Assembly (NCBI RefSeq): GCF_015160875.1
Contig: NZ_CP063374.1
Span: 6,389,501-6,453,500 of the forward strand
DNA length: 64,000 bases
Direction of reading: 5' to 3'
Source of the DNA: Streptomyces chromofuscus
Lineage (GTDB): Bacteria; Actinomycetota; Actinomycetes; Streptomycetales; Streptomycetaceae
Shown here piece by piece: positions 24,708 to 33,094 of the stretch (position 1 is its first letter; every line of letters begins with the position of its first letter). Both the position numbers and the translations under genes were made by a program. The notes under the pieces are model-generated. The model worked only from the letters and a program-made list of their open reading frames with translations. It was not told the origin of the DNA and ran no database searches.

Positions 24708-25952
24708 TCAGTCGTCCAGGACGCCCCGGAGGAACGCGTTGCGGAACGTGCCCGCCGGATCCAGCTCCCGCGTCAGCCGCCGGAAGTCCGCGAGCCTCGG
24801 GAACCGCTCCCGCACCACCGCCCCCGGCAGTGCGAACACCTTGCCCCAGTGCGGCCGCGCGTCGAACGCGTCGAGCGCCTCCTCCACCCGGCGCACCACC
24901 GGCAGCACCGCCGCCGTGTCCGGGACCCAGGTGAAGTGCACGGCCACGCTGTCCCGCCCGTACGCGGGGCTCAGCCACTGCGCGTCGGCGGCCACCGTGC
25001 GCACCTCGCAGGTCTGCACGACCGGCGCCAGGACCGTACGGATCGCGTCGAGGGCGTGCAGCGCGTCGACGGCGCGGGACCGCGGCATCAGATACTCCGA
25101 CTGCAACTCGGCGCCGCTGCTCGGTGTGAACTCGGCACGGAAGTGCGGCAGGCGCTCGTGCCACGGCCCGGGGACGCCGAACTGCTGGGTGCAGTTGACC
25201 GCGGGCATCCCCGGCACCGGGTGCAGCGCCCGCCGCGCGGGCGCGGCCCAGGGGAAGCCGGGCATCGGCCGGTCGGTGCGCCGCTTGACCCACACCTGCC
25301 GGAAGCCGGGCTCGCGCCAGTCGGTGAACAGGCTGACGCTGTACGCCACCGCCATGACCGCCTCGAAGTCCAGTCCCGTCAGCGGCAGTTCGGTGAAGAC
25401 GTGCTGCTCGACCTCGAACGCCGGCTCCAGATCGAGGGTGAGGGCCGTGACGACTCCCAGCGCGCCCAGGGAGGTGACCGCGCCGCCGAAGCGTTCCTCG
25501 CCGCGGGCGACCGAGACGGTCGTGCCGTCGGCGGTGATCAGCTCGACCTCCCGCACCGCGGCGGCCAGGGGCGCGTTGCCGACACCGGAGCCATGGGTGC
25601 CGGTCGCCACCGAGCCGGCGACGGAGATGTGCGGCAGGGAGGCCATGTTGGCCAGGGCGAGGCCGCGCGCGTGGACCCGGCGGGCGAGCTCGGCGTACCG
25701 GACGCCGCCCGAGACGCGCACCGTACGGGCCGTCGTGTCGACGTCGATCCCGGGCGGCAGGGCGTCCAGAGAGAGCAGCACGCCCTCGGGGCCCGGATCG
25801 GCCACCTCGTTGAACGAGTGCCCACTGCCCAGCACCCGCACCCGCGGGCCGGCCGCGACGAGGGAGCGCAGCGCGTCGAGCGAGTGCGGGCGGTGCACCT
25901 CCTTGGCGGCGTAGGTGATGTTGCCCGCCCAGTTGGTCACGGTGCCCGTCAT
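24708..25952 (-). CDS. aldO: Alditol oxidase (FAD-dependent sugar-alcohol oxidase)
   Basis: The 414-aa protein closely matches Streptomyces coelicolor AldO, which oxidises xylitol, sorbitol and glycerol at C1 with oxygen to give the aldose and hydrogen peroxide. It starts TVTNWAGNITYAAKEVHRP. His45 in LGSGHSFNEVA corresponds to the covalent FAD-attachment His. The VAO/PCMH FAD domain continues with SLPHISVAGSVATGTHGSG, and the substrate domain has FHAEF-like RAEFTPSSGAELQSEYLMPR and PHWGKVF near the C-terminus. The last residues (RGVLDD) are intact although DNA just beyond has been deleted. It is divergent from the radical SAM gene. Confidence 0.93.
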   Translation of the reverse strand: MTGTVTNWAGNITYAAKEVHRPHSLDALRSLVAAGPRVRVLGSGHSFNEVADPGPEGVLLSLDALPPGIDVDTTARTVRVSGGVRYAELARRVHARGLALANMASLPHISVAGSVATGTHGSGVGNAPLAAAVREVELITADGTTVSVARGEERFGGAVTSLGALGVVTALTLDLEPAFEVEQHVFTELPLTGLDFEAVMAVAYSVSLFTDWREPGFRQVWVKRRTDRPMPGFPWAAPARRALHPVPGMPAVNCTQQFGVPGPWHERLPHFRAEFTPSSGAELQSEYLMPRSRAVDALHALDAIRTVLAPVVQTCEVRTVAADAQWLSPAYGRDSVAVHFTWVPDTAAVLPVVRRVEEALDAFDARPHWGKVFALPGAVVRERFPRLADFRRLTRELDPAGTFRNAFLRGVLDD

Positions 25953-26179
25953 GCGGTCGCTCCTGTCCCACGTGTGGTGTCGACGTAGGAGACCAGCAAA
26001 CCACCCCCGGTCACCACGTCACCCGGCGCAACACCTCCCTGGCTGCGGCCCGCGCGATCACGATCGGCAGGACCGCTTCCGGCGCTCCCGCCGGACCCGG
26101 ATGCAGGGCCCGGGAGGCGGGGGGCATACCGTGAGGAGTCGAACATCGCAGCACGCCACCGCAGGGAGGAGACACGAGG

Positions 26180-27529
26180 ATGAGCAGCCGCACCGCGCTC
26201 GTCGAGGATCTGATGGAGCGCTTCCCGCACGTGCCGCGGGAGGCCGTCTTCAAGGAGGACCTGCTCCGGGGCGGTGTCGCCTTCGATCCGTCCGCGCTCA
26301 GCGACAACGAGGGCGGTGAGGTCAAGCCGAAGTCGTACTTCATCTTCTCCTTCGACCACGGCACCCTGCCCGAGCTGGGCGAGGCGGCGCTGCGCCGGCC
26401 GCCGGAGGAGATCATCCTCACCGGCGGCCCCTACGACCTGCGGCGCACCGTCGTCTCGGTGCGCGTGAACCCGTCGTCGCCGTACCGCGTGGCCGCCGAC
26501 GACCAGGGCGTGCTCGGCCTCTACCTCGACGGCAGGCGGATCGCCGACGTCGGCGTGCCGCCCATGCCGGAGTACTACCGGCACAAGCTCGCCAACGGGA
26601 AGTCCGTGATGGAGGTCGCCCCGACCATCCAGTGGGGCTACCTGATCTACCTGACCGTCTTCCGGGTCTGCCAGTACTTCGGCGCCAAGGAGGAGTGCCA
26701 GTACTGCGACATCAATCACAACTGGCGCCAGCACAAGGCGGCGGGGCGGCCGTACACCGGGGTGAAGGACGTCGAGGAGGTCCTGGAGGCCCTGGAGATC
26801 ATCGACCGCTACGACACCGCCAAGGCGTCCACCGCGTACACGCTGACCGGCGGCGCGATCACGAAGACGGTCTCCGGCCGCGACGAGGCCGACTTCTACG
26901 GCCACTACGCCAAGGCCATCGAGGAGCGCTTCCCGGGCCGGTGGATCGGCAAGGTCGTCGCCCAGGCGCTGCCGCGCGACGACGTGCAGCGGTTCAAGGA
27001 CTACGGCGTGCAGATCTACCACCCCAACTACGAGGTGTGGGACGAGTACCTGTTCAAGATGTACTGCCCGGGCAAGGAGCGCTACGTCGGCCGCGACGAG
27101 TGGCACCGGCGCATCCTCGACTCGGCCGAGGTCTTCGGCGCCCGCAACGTCATCCCCAACTTCGTCGCGGGCGTGGAGATGGCGGAGCCCTTCGGCTTCA
27201 AGACCGTCGACGAGGCCATCGCCTCCACCACCGAGGGCCTGCGCTTCTTCATGTCGCACGGCATCACGCCCCGGTTCACCACCTGGTGCCCCGAGCCCAC
27301 GACGCCGCTCGGCAAGGCCAACCCGCAGGGGGCGCCGCTGGAGTACCACATCCGGCTGCTGGAGGCCTACCGCGCCACCATGGACGACTTCGGCCTCACC
27401 TCCCCGCCCGGCTACGGCCCGCCCGGTCCCGGCCGCGCCGTCTTCTCCGTCAGCTCCTTCATGGACAGCCTCCCCGCCCTGGAGGAGCAGGAGGAACCGC
27501 GGCCGGCTCCGCACGCGGCGAAGGCGTAG
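26180..27529 (+). CDS. Radical SAM protein with atypical C-X8-C-X2-C motif
   Basis: This 449-aa protein has a cysteine cluster RVCQYFGAKEECQYCDINHN at about residues 162-181, spaced C-X8-C-X2-C instead of the canonical C-X3-C-X2-C. It is followed by a radical SAM-type barrel (GVKDVEEVLEALEIIDRYD, AYTLTGGAITKTVSGRDEA with a GGE-like step, QIYHPNYEVWDEYLFKMYC). Many Streptomyces carry this family as 'radical SAM protein' without known function. GGGAGGAGACACGAGG precedes the ATG, a strong ribosome-binding site. It appears monocistronic; its partner and substrate are unknown. Confidence 0.78.
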   Translation: MSSRTALVEDLMERFPHVPREAVFKEDLLRGGVAFDPSALSDNEGGEVKPKSYFIFSFDHGTLPELGEAALRRPPEEIILTGGPYDLRRTVVSVRVNPSSPYRVAADDQGVLGLYLDGRRIADVGVPPMPEYYRHKLANGKSVMEVAPTIQWGYLIYLTVFRVCQYFGAKEECQYCDINHNWRQHKAAGRPYTGVKDVEEVLEALEIIDRYDTAKASTAYTLTGGAITKTVSGRDEADFYGHYAKAIEERFPGRWIGKVVAQALPRDDVQRFKDYGVQIYHPNYEVWDEYLFKMYCPGKERYVGRDEWHRRILDSAEVFGARNVIPNFVAGVEMAEPFGFKTVDEAIASTTEGLRFFMSHGITPRFTTWCPEPTTPLGKANPQGAPLEYHIRLLEAYRATMDDFGLTSPPGYGPPGPGRAVFSVSSFMDSLPALEEQEEPRPAPHAAKA

Positions 27530-27751
27530 TCCGTCGTGGTCGTCCGTCCGCCCGTCCGGACACAGGGGAGTGTCGCGACGGGCGGCGGACGGACGCGGGC
27601 GGCCGGGCGGCGCACCGCCGGTGGTGCCGCGATGCGGAAACCCGTCTTGTCAGTTGTGTCGAAAGCGTGAAAGGCTCTTGCCCTGCCCCGAGGTTTCCCC
27701 ACAACTCTTCTGTCTCCACGGTGAGTTGACCTCGACCGATGCAGGAGACAC

Positions 27752-29245
27752 ATGCCCGACCCGCCGACCCCCCAGGACGCCACCGAGGCGGCGCTGTTCT
27801 CCGAGTGCTGGGACACGGTGCTGTCGTACGCCGACCTGTGCACGGCCGGATCGGCGGCCGCGACACAGCTCGCCCGGGAGGCGTTCGCCCGCGGCATGCG
27901 CGAGGCCCGCACCACGGATTCCCCACAGCACCGCAACGCCGGCCGCCGCCCGCCCCGACTGCCCCGGACACCCCTCCTCCTGACCGCCGTCCGCACCACG
28001 GCGGCCGACTGGGAGACGCAGGGCCACGGCCACCGGCTCGACCCCGAACTGCGCCTGTGGCTCCACTCCGACGGCGCCGCCCGCCACACCGGCCCCCCAC
28101 TGCGCCGCCCGCTCGCCCTGCGCGCCCTGCGCGACATGCAGGGCCCCGACGCCGAACTGCTGTGGCTGGCCGAGGTGGAGGCCCTGCCCCTGTCCGTGGT
28201 CGCCCGCCGCCTCGGCCTCGACCCCGCGGGAGCCGCCGGCGAACTCACCCACGTGCGGAGCCTGTTCCGGGACCGCTGCCTGCGCGCCCATCTCGACACG
28301 CCGATGGACCCGCAGTGCCGCACGTACGCCCGACTGCTCGACGCCGTCACCCGCACACCGGTCGCCGACACCCCCGACGACCTCTCCCGGCACCTCGCCC
28401 GCTGCGTGCCGTGCGCGGAGGCCGCGGCCTGCCTGCGGCTGCCCGGCGGCGGGCTGCCCGGCGCCCTCGCCGACGGCGTCATCGGCTGGGGCGGCCTCGC
28501 CCACCTGGAGCGCCGTCGCCGCGCCGCCGAGGTGCGCCTCGGCGCCGGCCGCGACGACGCCCACGACCCGGACGACGAGCAGGCCGGGACCGGTACCGAC
28601 AGGGCGCGCGTGCTGCGGGGCGGCCTCCTGGTCGCCGCCGCCACTCTGGTCTCCCTGCTGGCCCTCGCCGTCACCCTGATGCCGCGCGGGGGTACCGGTG
28701 ACGTCGCCGCGGCCCCCGCCGACCCCGCCGCCCGCCGGCCGGTGGCCGACCCCCGCCCCTCCCTGCCGGTCCTCACCCGCGCGCCCGACGGGCCGGAGCC
28801 GTCCTCCCCGAGGCCGACGGACGGGGAGCCCTCCGCCCCGCCGTCCGCGCCCGAGGGTCCCGACCCGGAACCCCAGGGCTCGACCCGCACCTCGGCGAGG
28901 ACCACGCCGACGCCCCGCGAGAGCCCCCGGCCGGCCTGCCACGTCACCTACGACCTCGTGGGCCAGTGGCCCGACGGCTTCCAGGCCGCCGTCACCGTCA
29001 CCACCGAGCAGGCCCTCGACGACTGGCGCGTCGCCTTCACCTTCCGCGACGGCCAGCGGGTCGGCCAGATGTGGGACGCGAACGTCTCCCAGGACGGCTC
29101 CCGCGTCACCGCCACCGCCGCCGACTACAACCAAACCGTCCCCGCCGACGGCAGCCTGGCCTTCGGCTTCATCGCCTCCTGGCGCGGCAGGAACTCCCCG
29201 GCGCACGACTTCACGCTGAACGGCCGGGAGTGCACGCGGACCTGA
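27752..29245 (+). CDS. Membrane protein joining a sigma-like/zinc-finger N-terminus to an extracellular CBM2
   Basis: The 497-aa protein has three parts. Residues ~1-180 resemble a sigma-70 region (LALRALRDMQGPDAELLWLA, then EVEALPLSVVARRLGLDPAG, an HTH-like stretch). Residues ~190-225 contain a zinc-finger anti-sigma-like HLARCVPCAEAAAC. A single membrane segment (GGLLVAAATLVSLLALAVTL, ~290-310) is followed by a Pro/Ser-rich linker of ~75 residues. The C-terminus is a family 2 carbohydrate-binding module bracketed by Cys (CHVTYDLVGQWPDGFQA to NGREC). The layout suggests sensing of cellulose or chitin outside coupled to transcription control inside, like RsgI systems, but the function is inferred. 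GGAGACAC precedes the ATG. Confidence 0.8.
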   Translation: MPDPPTPQDATEAALFSECWDTVLSYADLCTAGSAAATQLAREAFARGMREARTTDSPQHRNAGRRPPRLPRTPLLLTAVRTTAADWETQGHGHRLDPELRLWLHSDGAARHTGPPLRRPLALRALRDMQGPDAELLWLAEVEALPLSVVARRLGLDPAGAAGELTHVRSLFRDRCLRAHLDTPMDPQCRTYARLLDAVTRTPVADTPDDLSRHLARCVPCAEAAACLRLPGGGLPGALADGVIGWGGLAHLERRRRAAEVRLGAGRDDAHDPDDEQAGTGTDRARVLRGGLLVAAATLVSLLALAVTLMPRGGTGDVAAAPADPAARRPVADPRPSLPVLTRAPDGPEPSSPRPTDGEPSAPPSAPEGPDPEPQGSTRTSARTTPTPRESPRPACHVTYDLVGQWPDGFQAAVTVTTEQALDDWRVAFTFRDGQRVGQMWDANVSQDGSRVTATAADYNQTVPADGSLAFGFIASWRGRNSPAHDFTLNGRECTRT

Positions 29246-29270
29246 GCGGAGCCCGGGTGCGGAAAACACG

Positions 29271-29301
29271 TTGACGGGCCACCGCGCGGCCCGGTTAGAG
29301 T
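29271..29301 (+). promoter_or_regulatory. HrdB-type promoter of the rsgA transcript
   Basis: TTGACG (29271-29276) and TAGAGT (29296-29301) are separated by 19 bp, close to the consensus for the principal sigma factor. It lies ~73 bp before the 23-aa upstream ORF, giving a long leader before rsgA. Confidence 0.65.
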
Positions 29302-29373
29302 GACGGCGCAACCGGCAGTGGCCTTCGGGGCCGCCGCCGTACAGCCGTGTGTTTATGAAGGAGGTGTCGACCG

Positions 29374-29445
29374 ATGACTGTCGCCGTGCCGGGCGCTGCC
29401 CGCATCCCGTCGTTCATCACGTCCACCTCCGTGGCCACCGGCTGA
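29374..29445 (+). CDS. 23-aa upstream ORF before rsgA
   Basis: An AAGGAGG ribosome-binding site placed 10 nt before ATG 29374 gives near-perfect initiation. The peptide reads MTVAVPGAARIPSFITSTSV-ATG and stops at TGA 29443-29445, 70 nt before the rsgA start. The excellent ribosome-binding site contrasts with the weak TTG start of rsgA. It could be a translated leader that controls rsgA or simply a small protein. No sequence feature reveals a ligand. Confidence 0.6.
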   Translation: MTVAVPGAARIPSFITSTSVATG

Positions 29446-29493
29446 CACACTCACGCTTTCGCGCGCGTCGTCGCACCCGCGCCCGCCGGGGCC

Positions 29494-29508
29494 ACCCTTG
29501 TGAAGGGT
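29494..29508 (+). promoter_or_regulatory. Small hairpin covering the rsgA ribosome-binding site
   Basis: ACCCTT-GTG-AAGGGT is a perfect 6-bp stem with a 3-nt loop. Its 3' arm contains AAGGG, the only Shine-Dalgarno-like sequence for the TTG start at 29516. Folding would hide the start, so translation of the upstream ORF may be needed to open it. Confidence 0.5.
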
Positions 29509-29515
29509 CTCCCTG

Positions 29516-30616
29516 TTGTCTTCGTTGTCTTCCAGCACGACTCTCGCCGCACTCGCTCCCTACGGCTGGGACGAGGCCTGGGCGGACGAGTTCGCCCCGT
29601 ACGCGTCCGAAGGGCTGCTGCCCGGGCGGGTGGTCCGGGTCGACCGCGGTCAGTGCGACGTGGTCACCGCCGGCGGAGTGCTGCGCGCCGACACCGCCTT
29701 CGTCACGCCGCACGACCCGCTGCGGGTCGTGTGCACCGGCGACTGGGTCGCCGTCGAACCCGCGGGCAACCCCCGCTACGTACGGACGTGTCTGCCGCGC
29801 CGTACCGCCTTCGTGCGCTCCACCTCCTCCAAGCGGTCCGAGGGGCAGATCCTCGCCGCCAACGTCGACCACGCGATCGTCGCCGTGTCGCTGGCCGTCG
29901 AACTCGACCTCGGCCGCATCGAACGCTTCCTCGCCCTCGCCTGGGAGTCCGGGGCGCAGCCGGTGGTCGTCCTGACCAAGGCCGACCTGGTGCCGGACGC
30001 GGTGACGCTCGGGCACCTCGTGCGGGACGTGGAGACGACGGCGCCCGGCGTGCCGGTGCTCGCGGTGAGCGCGGTCGGCGGGGACGGGCTGGACGTCCTC
30101 ACCGCCGTCGTCGGCGGGGGGACGTCCGTACTGCTCGGGCAGTCCGGCGCGGGCAAGTCGACGCTCGCCAACGCGCTGCTGGGCCAGGACGTGATGGAGG
30201 TGCAGGCCACCCGGGACGTCGACGGGAAGGGCCGGCACACCACCACCACCCGCAACCTGCTGCCTTTGCCCGGCGGCGGGGTGCTGATCGACACGCCGGG
30301 ACTGCGGGGCGTCGGGCTGTGGGACGCCGGCACCGGGGTCGGGCAGGTGTTCTCCGAGATCGAGGAGCTGGCGGCCGAGTGCCGGTTCCACGACTGCGCG
30401 CACGACTCCGAACCGGGCTGCGCGGTGCTCGCCGCGATCGAGTCGGGGGAACTGCCGGTGCGGCGGCTGGAGAGCTACCGCAAGCTGGTCCGGGAGAACC
30501 AGTGGATCGTGGCCAAGACCGACGCCCGGCTGCGGGCGGAGATCCGCAAGGACTGGAAGCGCAAGGGAGCCGAGGGCCGGGCCGCGATGGAGGCCAAGCG
30601 GCGGGGCCTGCGGTAG
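29516..30616 (+). CDS. rsgA: Ribosome small-subunit-dependent GTPase A
   Basis: The 366-aa protein is a circularly permuted GTPase: G4 (VVLTKADL, about residue 154) comes before G1 (LGQSGAGKSTLANALLG, about 207) and G3 (GVLIDTPGLRGVGLW). An N-terminal OB-fold (VVRVDRGQCDVVTAGGVLRA) and a C-terminal zinc knuckle (CRFHDCAHDSEPGC) complete the family pattern. RsgA checks late 30S subunit maturation. The TTG start at 29516 is chosen because it follows GAAGGG and gives the SSLSSSTTLAALAPYGWDEA N-terminus; exact initiation is uncertain. An upstream ORF and a hairpin precede it. Confidence 0.92.
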   Translation: MSSLSSSTTLAALAPYGWDEAWADEFAPYASEGLLPGRVVRVDRGQCDVVTAGGVLRADTAFVTPHDPLRVVCTGDWVAVEPAGNPRYVRTCLPRRTAFVRSTSSKRSEGQILAANVDHAIVAVSLAVELDLGRIERFLALAWESGAQPVVVLTKADLVPDAVTLGHLVRDVETTAPGVPVLAVSAVGGDGLDVLTAVVGGGTSVLLGQSGAGKSTLANALLGQDVMEVQATRDVDGKGRHTTTTRNLLPLPGGGVLIDTPGLRGVGLWDAGTGVGQVFSEIEELAAECRFHDCAHDSEPGCAVLAAIESGELPVRRLESYRKLVRENQWIVAKTDARLRAEIRKDWKRKGAEGRAAMEAKRRGLR

Positions 30617-30688
30617 GCGTGTGAGGAGGGGGCGCGGCGGCGGGAAGCCCACCGGCGGGCTCGCCGGGTTCCGCCGCCGCACCCGCGT

Positions 30689-30825
30689 TCGTCGGGGCTT
30701 GCGGCGGTTGCCGGGTGTCGTCGTTGCGTCCGTGTTGGTCGGGGCTTGCGGCGGTTGCGGGTGCGTCGTTGCGTCCGTGCTGGTCGGGGCTTGCGGCGGT
30801 TGCCGGGTGTCGTTGCTGCGTCCGC
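30689..30825. repeat. Tandem repeat, three 45-48-bp units
   Basis: Three copies of TCGGGGCTTGCGGCGGTTGC followed by a GGGTG-CGTCGTTGCGTCCGTG tail occupy 30689-30735, 30736-30780 and 30781-30825. They fill the middle of the 398-bp gap between rsgA and the Ada-AlkA gene, and a degenerate GC-rich sequence continues to ~30950. No gene is seen. Confidence 0.85.
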
Positions 30826-31014
30826 TTTCGTCCGATTCCGGAACTCGCCGGTCGTCGCGGCCGCGCCCGCCTTCGTCCGAGTTCCCGGCGTTCGCCGGGT
30901 GCCGTTGCCGCGCCCTCCTTCGCCGCGCTGCCGGTCCGCGCCCGCGTGCGTGCTCGGGTAGGTGTCCGATATCCGCCAGCCGCGTGTCCCGTCGTGCCGG
31001 ACACTGGACACGTG

Positions 31015-32409
31015 ATGGACGAAGACACCAGGTACGAGGCCGTGCGCAGCAGGGACGCCCGGTTCGACGGCGCGTTCTTCTTCGCGGTCGAGACCACCGG
31101 CATCTACTGCCGGCCCAGCTGCCCCGCCGTCACCCCCAAGCGCCACAACGTCCGGTTCTTCGCGACGGCCGCCGCCGCGCAGGGCGCGGGCTTCCGGGCC
31201 TGCCGGCGGTGCCGGCCGGACGCGGTGCCGGGCTCGGCCGAGTGGAACGTGCGGGCCGACGTCGTGGGCCGGGCGATGCGGCTGATCGGTGACGGGGTCG
31301 TGGACCGGGAGGGGGTCGCCGGGCTGGCCGCGCGGCTCGGGTACAGCGCGCGGCAGGTGCAGCGGCAGCTGACCGCCGAGCTCGGCGCCGGGCCCGTCGC
31401 CCTCGCGCGGGTGCAGCGGGCGCACACCGCGCGCGTGCTGATCCAGACCACCGACCTGCCCCTCACGCAGATCGCGTTCGCGGCCGGTTTCGCCAGCGTG
31501 CGGCAGTTCAACGACACCGTCCGCGAGGTGTACGCCGCCACGCCCAGCGAACTCCGGGCCGCCGCGCCCAAGGGACGCCCTGCCCGACGGGCGGACACAC
31601 CCGGCGCCGGTGTCCCGCTGCGGCTCGCCCACCGCGGGCCGTACGACGCCGGTGCCGTCTTCGACCTGCTGGCCCGCGAGGCCGTGCCCGGCGTCGAGGA
31701 GGTCGGCGGGGCACCGGGCCGGCGCACCTACCGGCGTACCCTCCGGCTGCCGTACGGCACCGGCATCGTCGCCGTCGACGAGCGCACCGGCAGCTCCGGC
31801 TCCGCCACGAACCCCGGCGGCTGGCTCGACGCCCGCCTGCACCTCACCGACCAGCGGGACCTCACCACGGCCGTGCAGCGACTGCGGCGGCTGTTCGACC
31901 TCGACGCCGATCCGTACGCCGTCGACGAGCGGCTCGGCGCCGATCCGCGGCTCGCCCCGCTGGTCGCCGCGCGGCCGGGCCTGCGGTCGCCGGGCGCCGT
32001 GGACCCCCAGGAGGTGGCCGTACGGGCGCTGGTCGGGCCGTCGGCGGCTCAGGAGCTGGTGCGGCGGTACGGCAAGGCCCTCGACGCGCCCTGCGGTACC
32101 CTCACCCACCTGTTCCCCGAACCGGCCGTCCTCGCCGGGGCCGAGCCCGGCGGCACCCTGGGCGCGCTGACCACGGCCCTCGCCGACGGCGCCGTACGAC
32201 TGGATCCGGGCGCAGACCGGGACGACGCGCAGGCGGCCCTGCTCGCGCTGCCCGGCCTGGACGCCGCCACCGTCGCCGTCATCCGCACCCGCGCCCTCGG
32301 CGACCCGGACGTCGCCCCGCCCGGCGCCGCCGTCCCCGACACCTGGCGCCCCTGGCGCTCGTACGCCGTACAACACCTGCGGACAGCAGGGGAGTTGGAG
32401 TTTCCGTGA
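31015..32409 (+). CDS. Ada-type activator fused to AlkA-type 3-methyladenine DNA glycosylase
   Basis: The 464-aa bifunctional protein joins three modules. The N-terminal Ada zinc domain has four Cys ligands (Cys32, Cys36, Cys63, Cys66; YCRPSC and FRACRRC), which takes methyl groups from phosphotriesters. An AraC-type HTH follows at about 85-180 (LGYSARQVQRQLTAELGAGP, IAFAAGFASVRQFNDTVRE). The C-terminal half is an AlkA-like HhH-GPD glycosylase (QEVAVRALVGPSAAQELVRR, LPGLDAATVAVIRTRAL, then the Asp in GDPDVAPP). It senses methylation damage and removes alkylated bases. Ogt overlaps its stop codon, forming a coupled repair operon. ATG 31015 is preferred; GTG just before is possible. Confidence 0.92.
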   Translation: MDEDTRYEAVRSRDARFDGAFFFAVETTGIYCRPSCPAVTPKRHNVRFFATAAAAQGAGFRACRRCRPDAVPGSAEWNVRADVVGRAMRLIGDGVVDREGVAGLAARLGYSARQVQRQLTAELGAGPVALARVQRAHTARVLIQTTDLPLTQIAFAAGFASVRQFNDTVREVYAATPSELRAAAPKGRPARRADTPGAGVPLRLAHRGPYDAGAVFDLLAREAVPGVEEVGGAPGRRTYRRTLRLPYGTGIVAVDERTGSSGSATNPGGWLDARLHLTDQRDLTTAVQRLRRLFDLDADPYAVDERLGADPRLAPLVAARPGLRSPGAVDPQEVAVRALVGPSAAQELVRRYGKALDAPCGTLTHLFPEPAVLAGAEPGGTLGALTTALADGAVRLDPGADRDDAQAALLALPGLDAATVAVIRTRALGDPDVAPPGAAVPDTWRPWRSYAVQHLRTAGELEFP

Positions 32410-32942
32410 GCACCCCCACCACCCCCGGTCCCACCGTCGCGGTCACCGGCCCGGCCCACTGGGCCACCGTGGACAGCCCTCTCGGCGAGCTGCTCCTGAC
32501 CGCCGACCCGGCCGGCACCCTCACCTCGCTCTCCGTGCCCGGGCAGAAGGGCGGCCGGACCGTCCAGGACGGCTGGCGGCACGACCCGGCACTGTTCCGC
32601 GAGGCGCGGGAGCAGCTCGCCGCCTACTTCGCCGGGGAGCTGAAGGAGTTCCGGCTGACCACGCGCAGCGAGGGAACGCCGTTCCGGCAGCGCGTGTGGG
32701 CGGCGCTCGACTCGCTGCCGTACGGCGCGACCACCACCTACGGCGAGATCGCCGCGCGGATCGGGGCGCCGCGCGCCGCCGTACGGGCCGTCGGCGGCGC
32801 GATCGGCGCCAATCCGCTGCTCGTCCTGCGGCCCTGCCACCGGGTGATCGGCGCCGACGGCTCGCTCACCGGCTACGCGGGCGGCCTGGAGCGCAAGGTG
32901 CGGCTGCTCACGCTGGAGGGCGTGCTGCCGACGGCCCCGTGA
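32406..32942 (+). CDS. ogt: Methylated-DNA-protein cysteine methyltransferase
   Basis: The 178-aa protein repairs O6-methylguanine by suicidal methyl transfer to Cys143 or so in LVLRPCHRVIGADGSL, the family signature. The wHTH part has FRQRVWAALDSLPYGATTTY and AARIGAPRAAVRAVGGAIGAN. Its GTG start overlaps the TGA of the Ada-AlkA gene (GTGA), so the two are translationally coupled and act together against alkylation. Confidence 0.94.
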   Translation: MSTPTTPGPTVAVTGPAHWATVDSPLGELLLTADPAGTLTSLSVPGQKGGRTVQDGWRHDPALFREAREQLAAYFAGELKEFRLTTRSEGTPFRQRVWAALDSLPYGATTTYGEIAARIGAPRAAVRAVGGAIGANPLLVLRPCHRVIGADGSLTGYAGGLERKVRLLTLEGVLPTAP

Positions 32943-33094
32943 GCGAGCGACGCGCCCTCACGCACACCGCCCTCCACGGACGCCGCCCGCACACGGATGC
33001 CGCACCTCACAGACGCCGCCGCCCACGGACACCGCAGGACGACCCGCGCCCCACGGGTCCGGGGAGGGCGGCCGGGCCGGGTGTCGGATCCGGG

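Noticed and set aside
22707..25988. A >1000-codon open frame on the plus strand across lacZ and aldO
   Set aside because: It is the antisense shadow of two well-identified genes and contains no family motif.
29374..29445. Upstream ORF as a ribosomal or toxin peptide
   Set aside because: No motif supports a function; it is reported only as a translated leader candidate.
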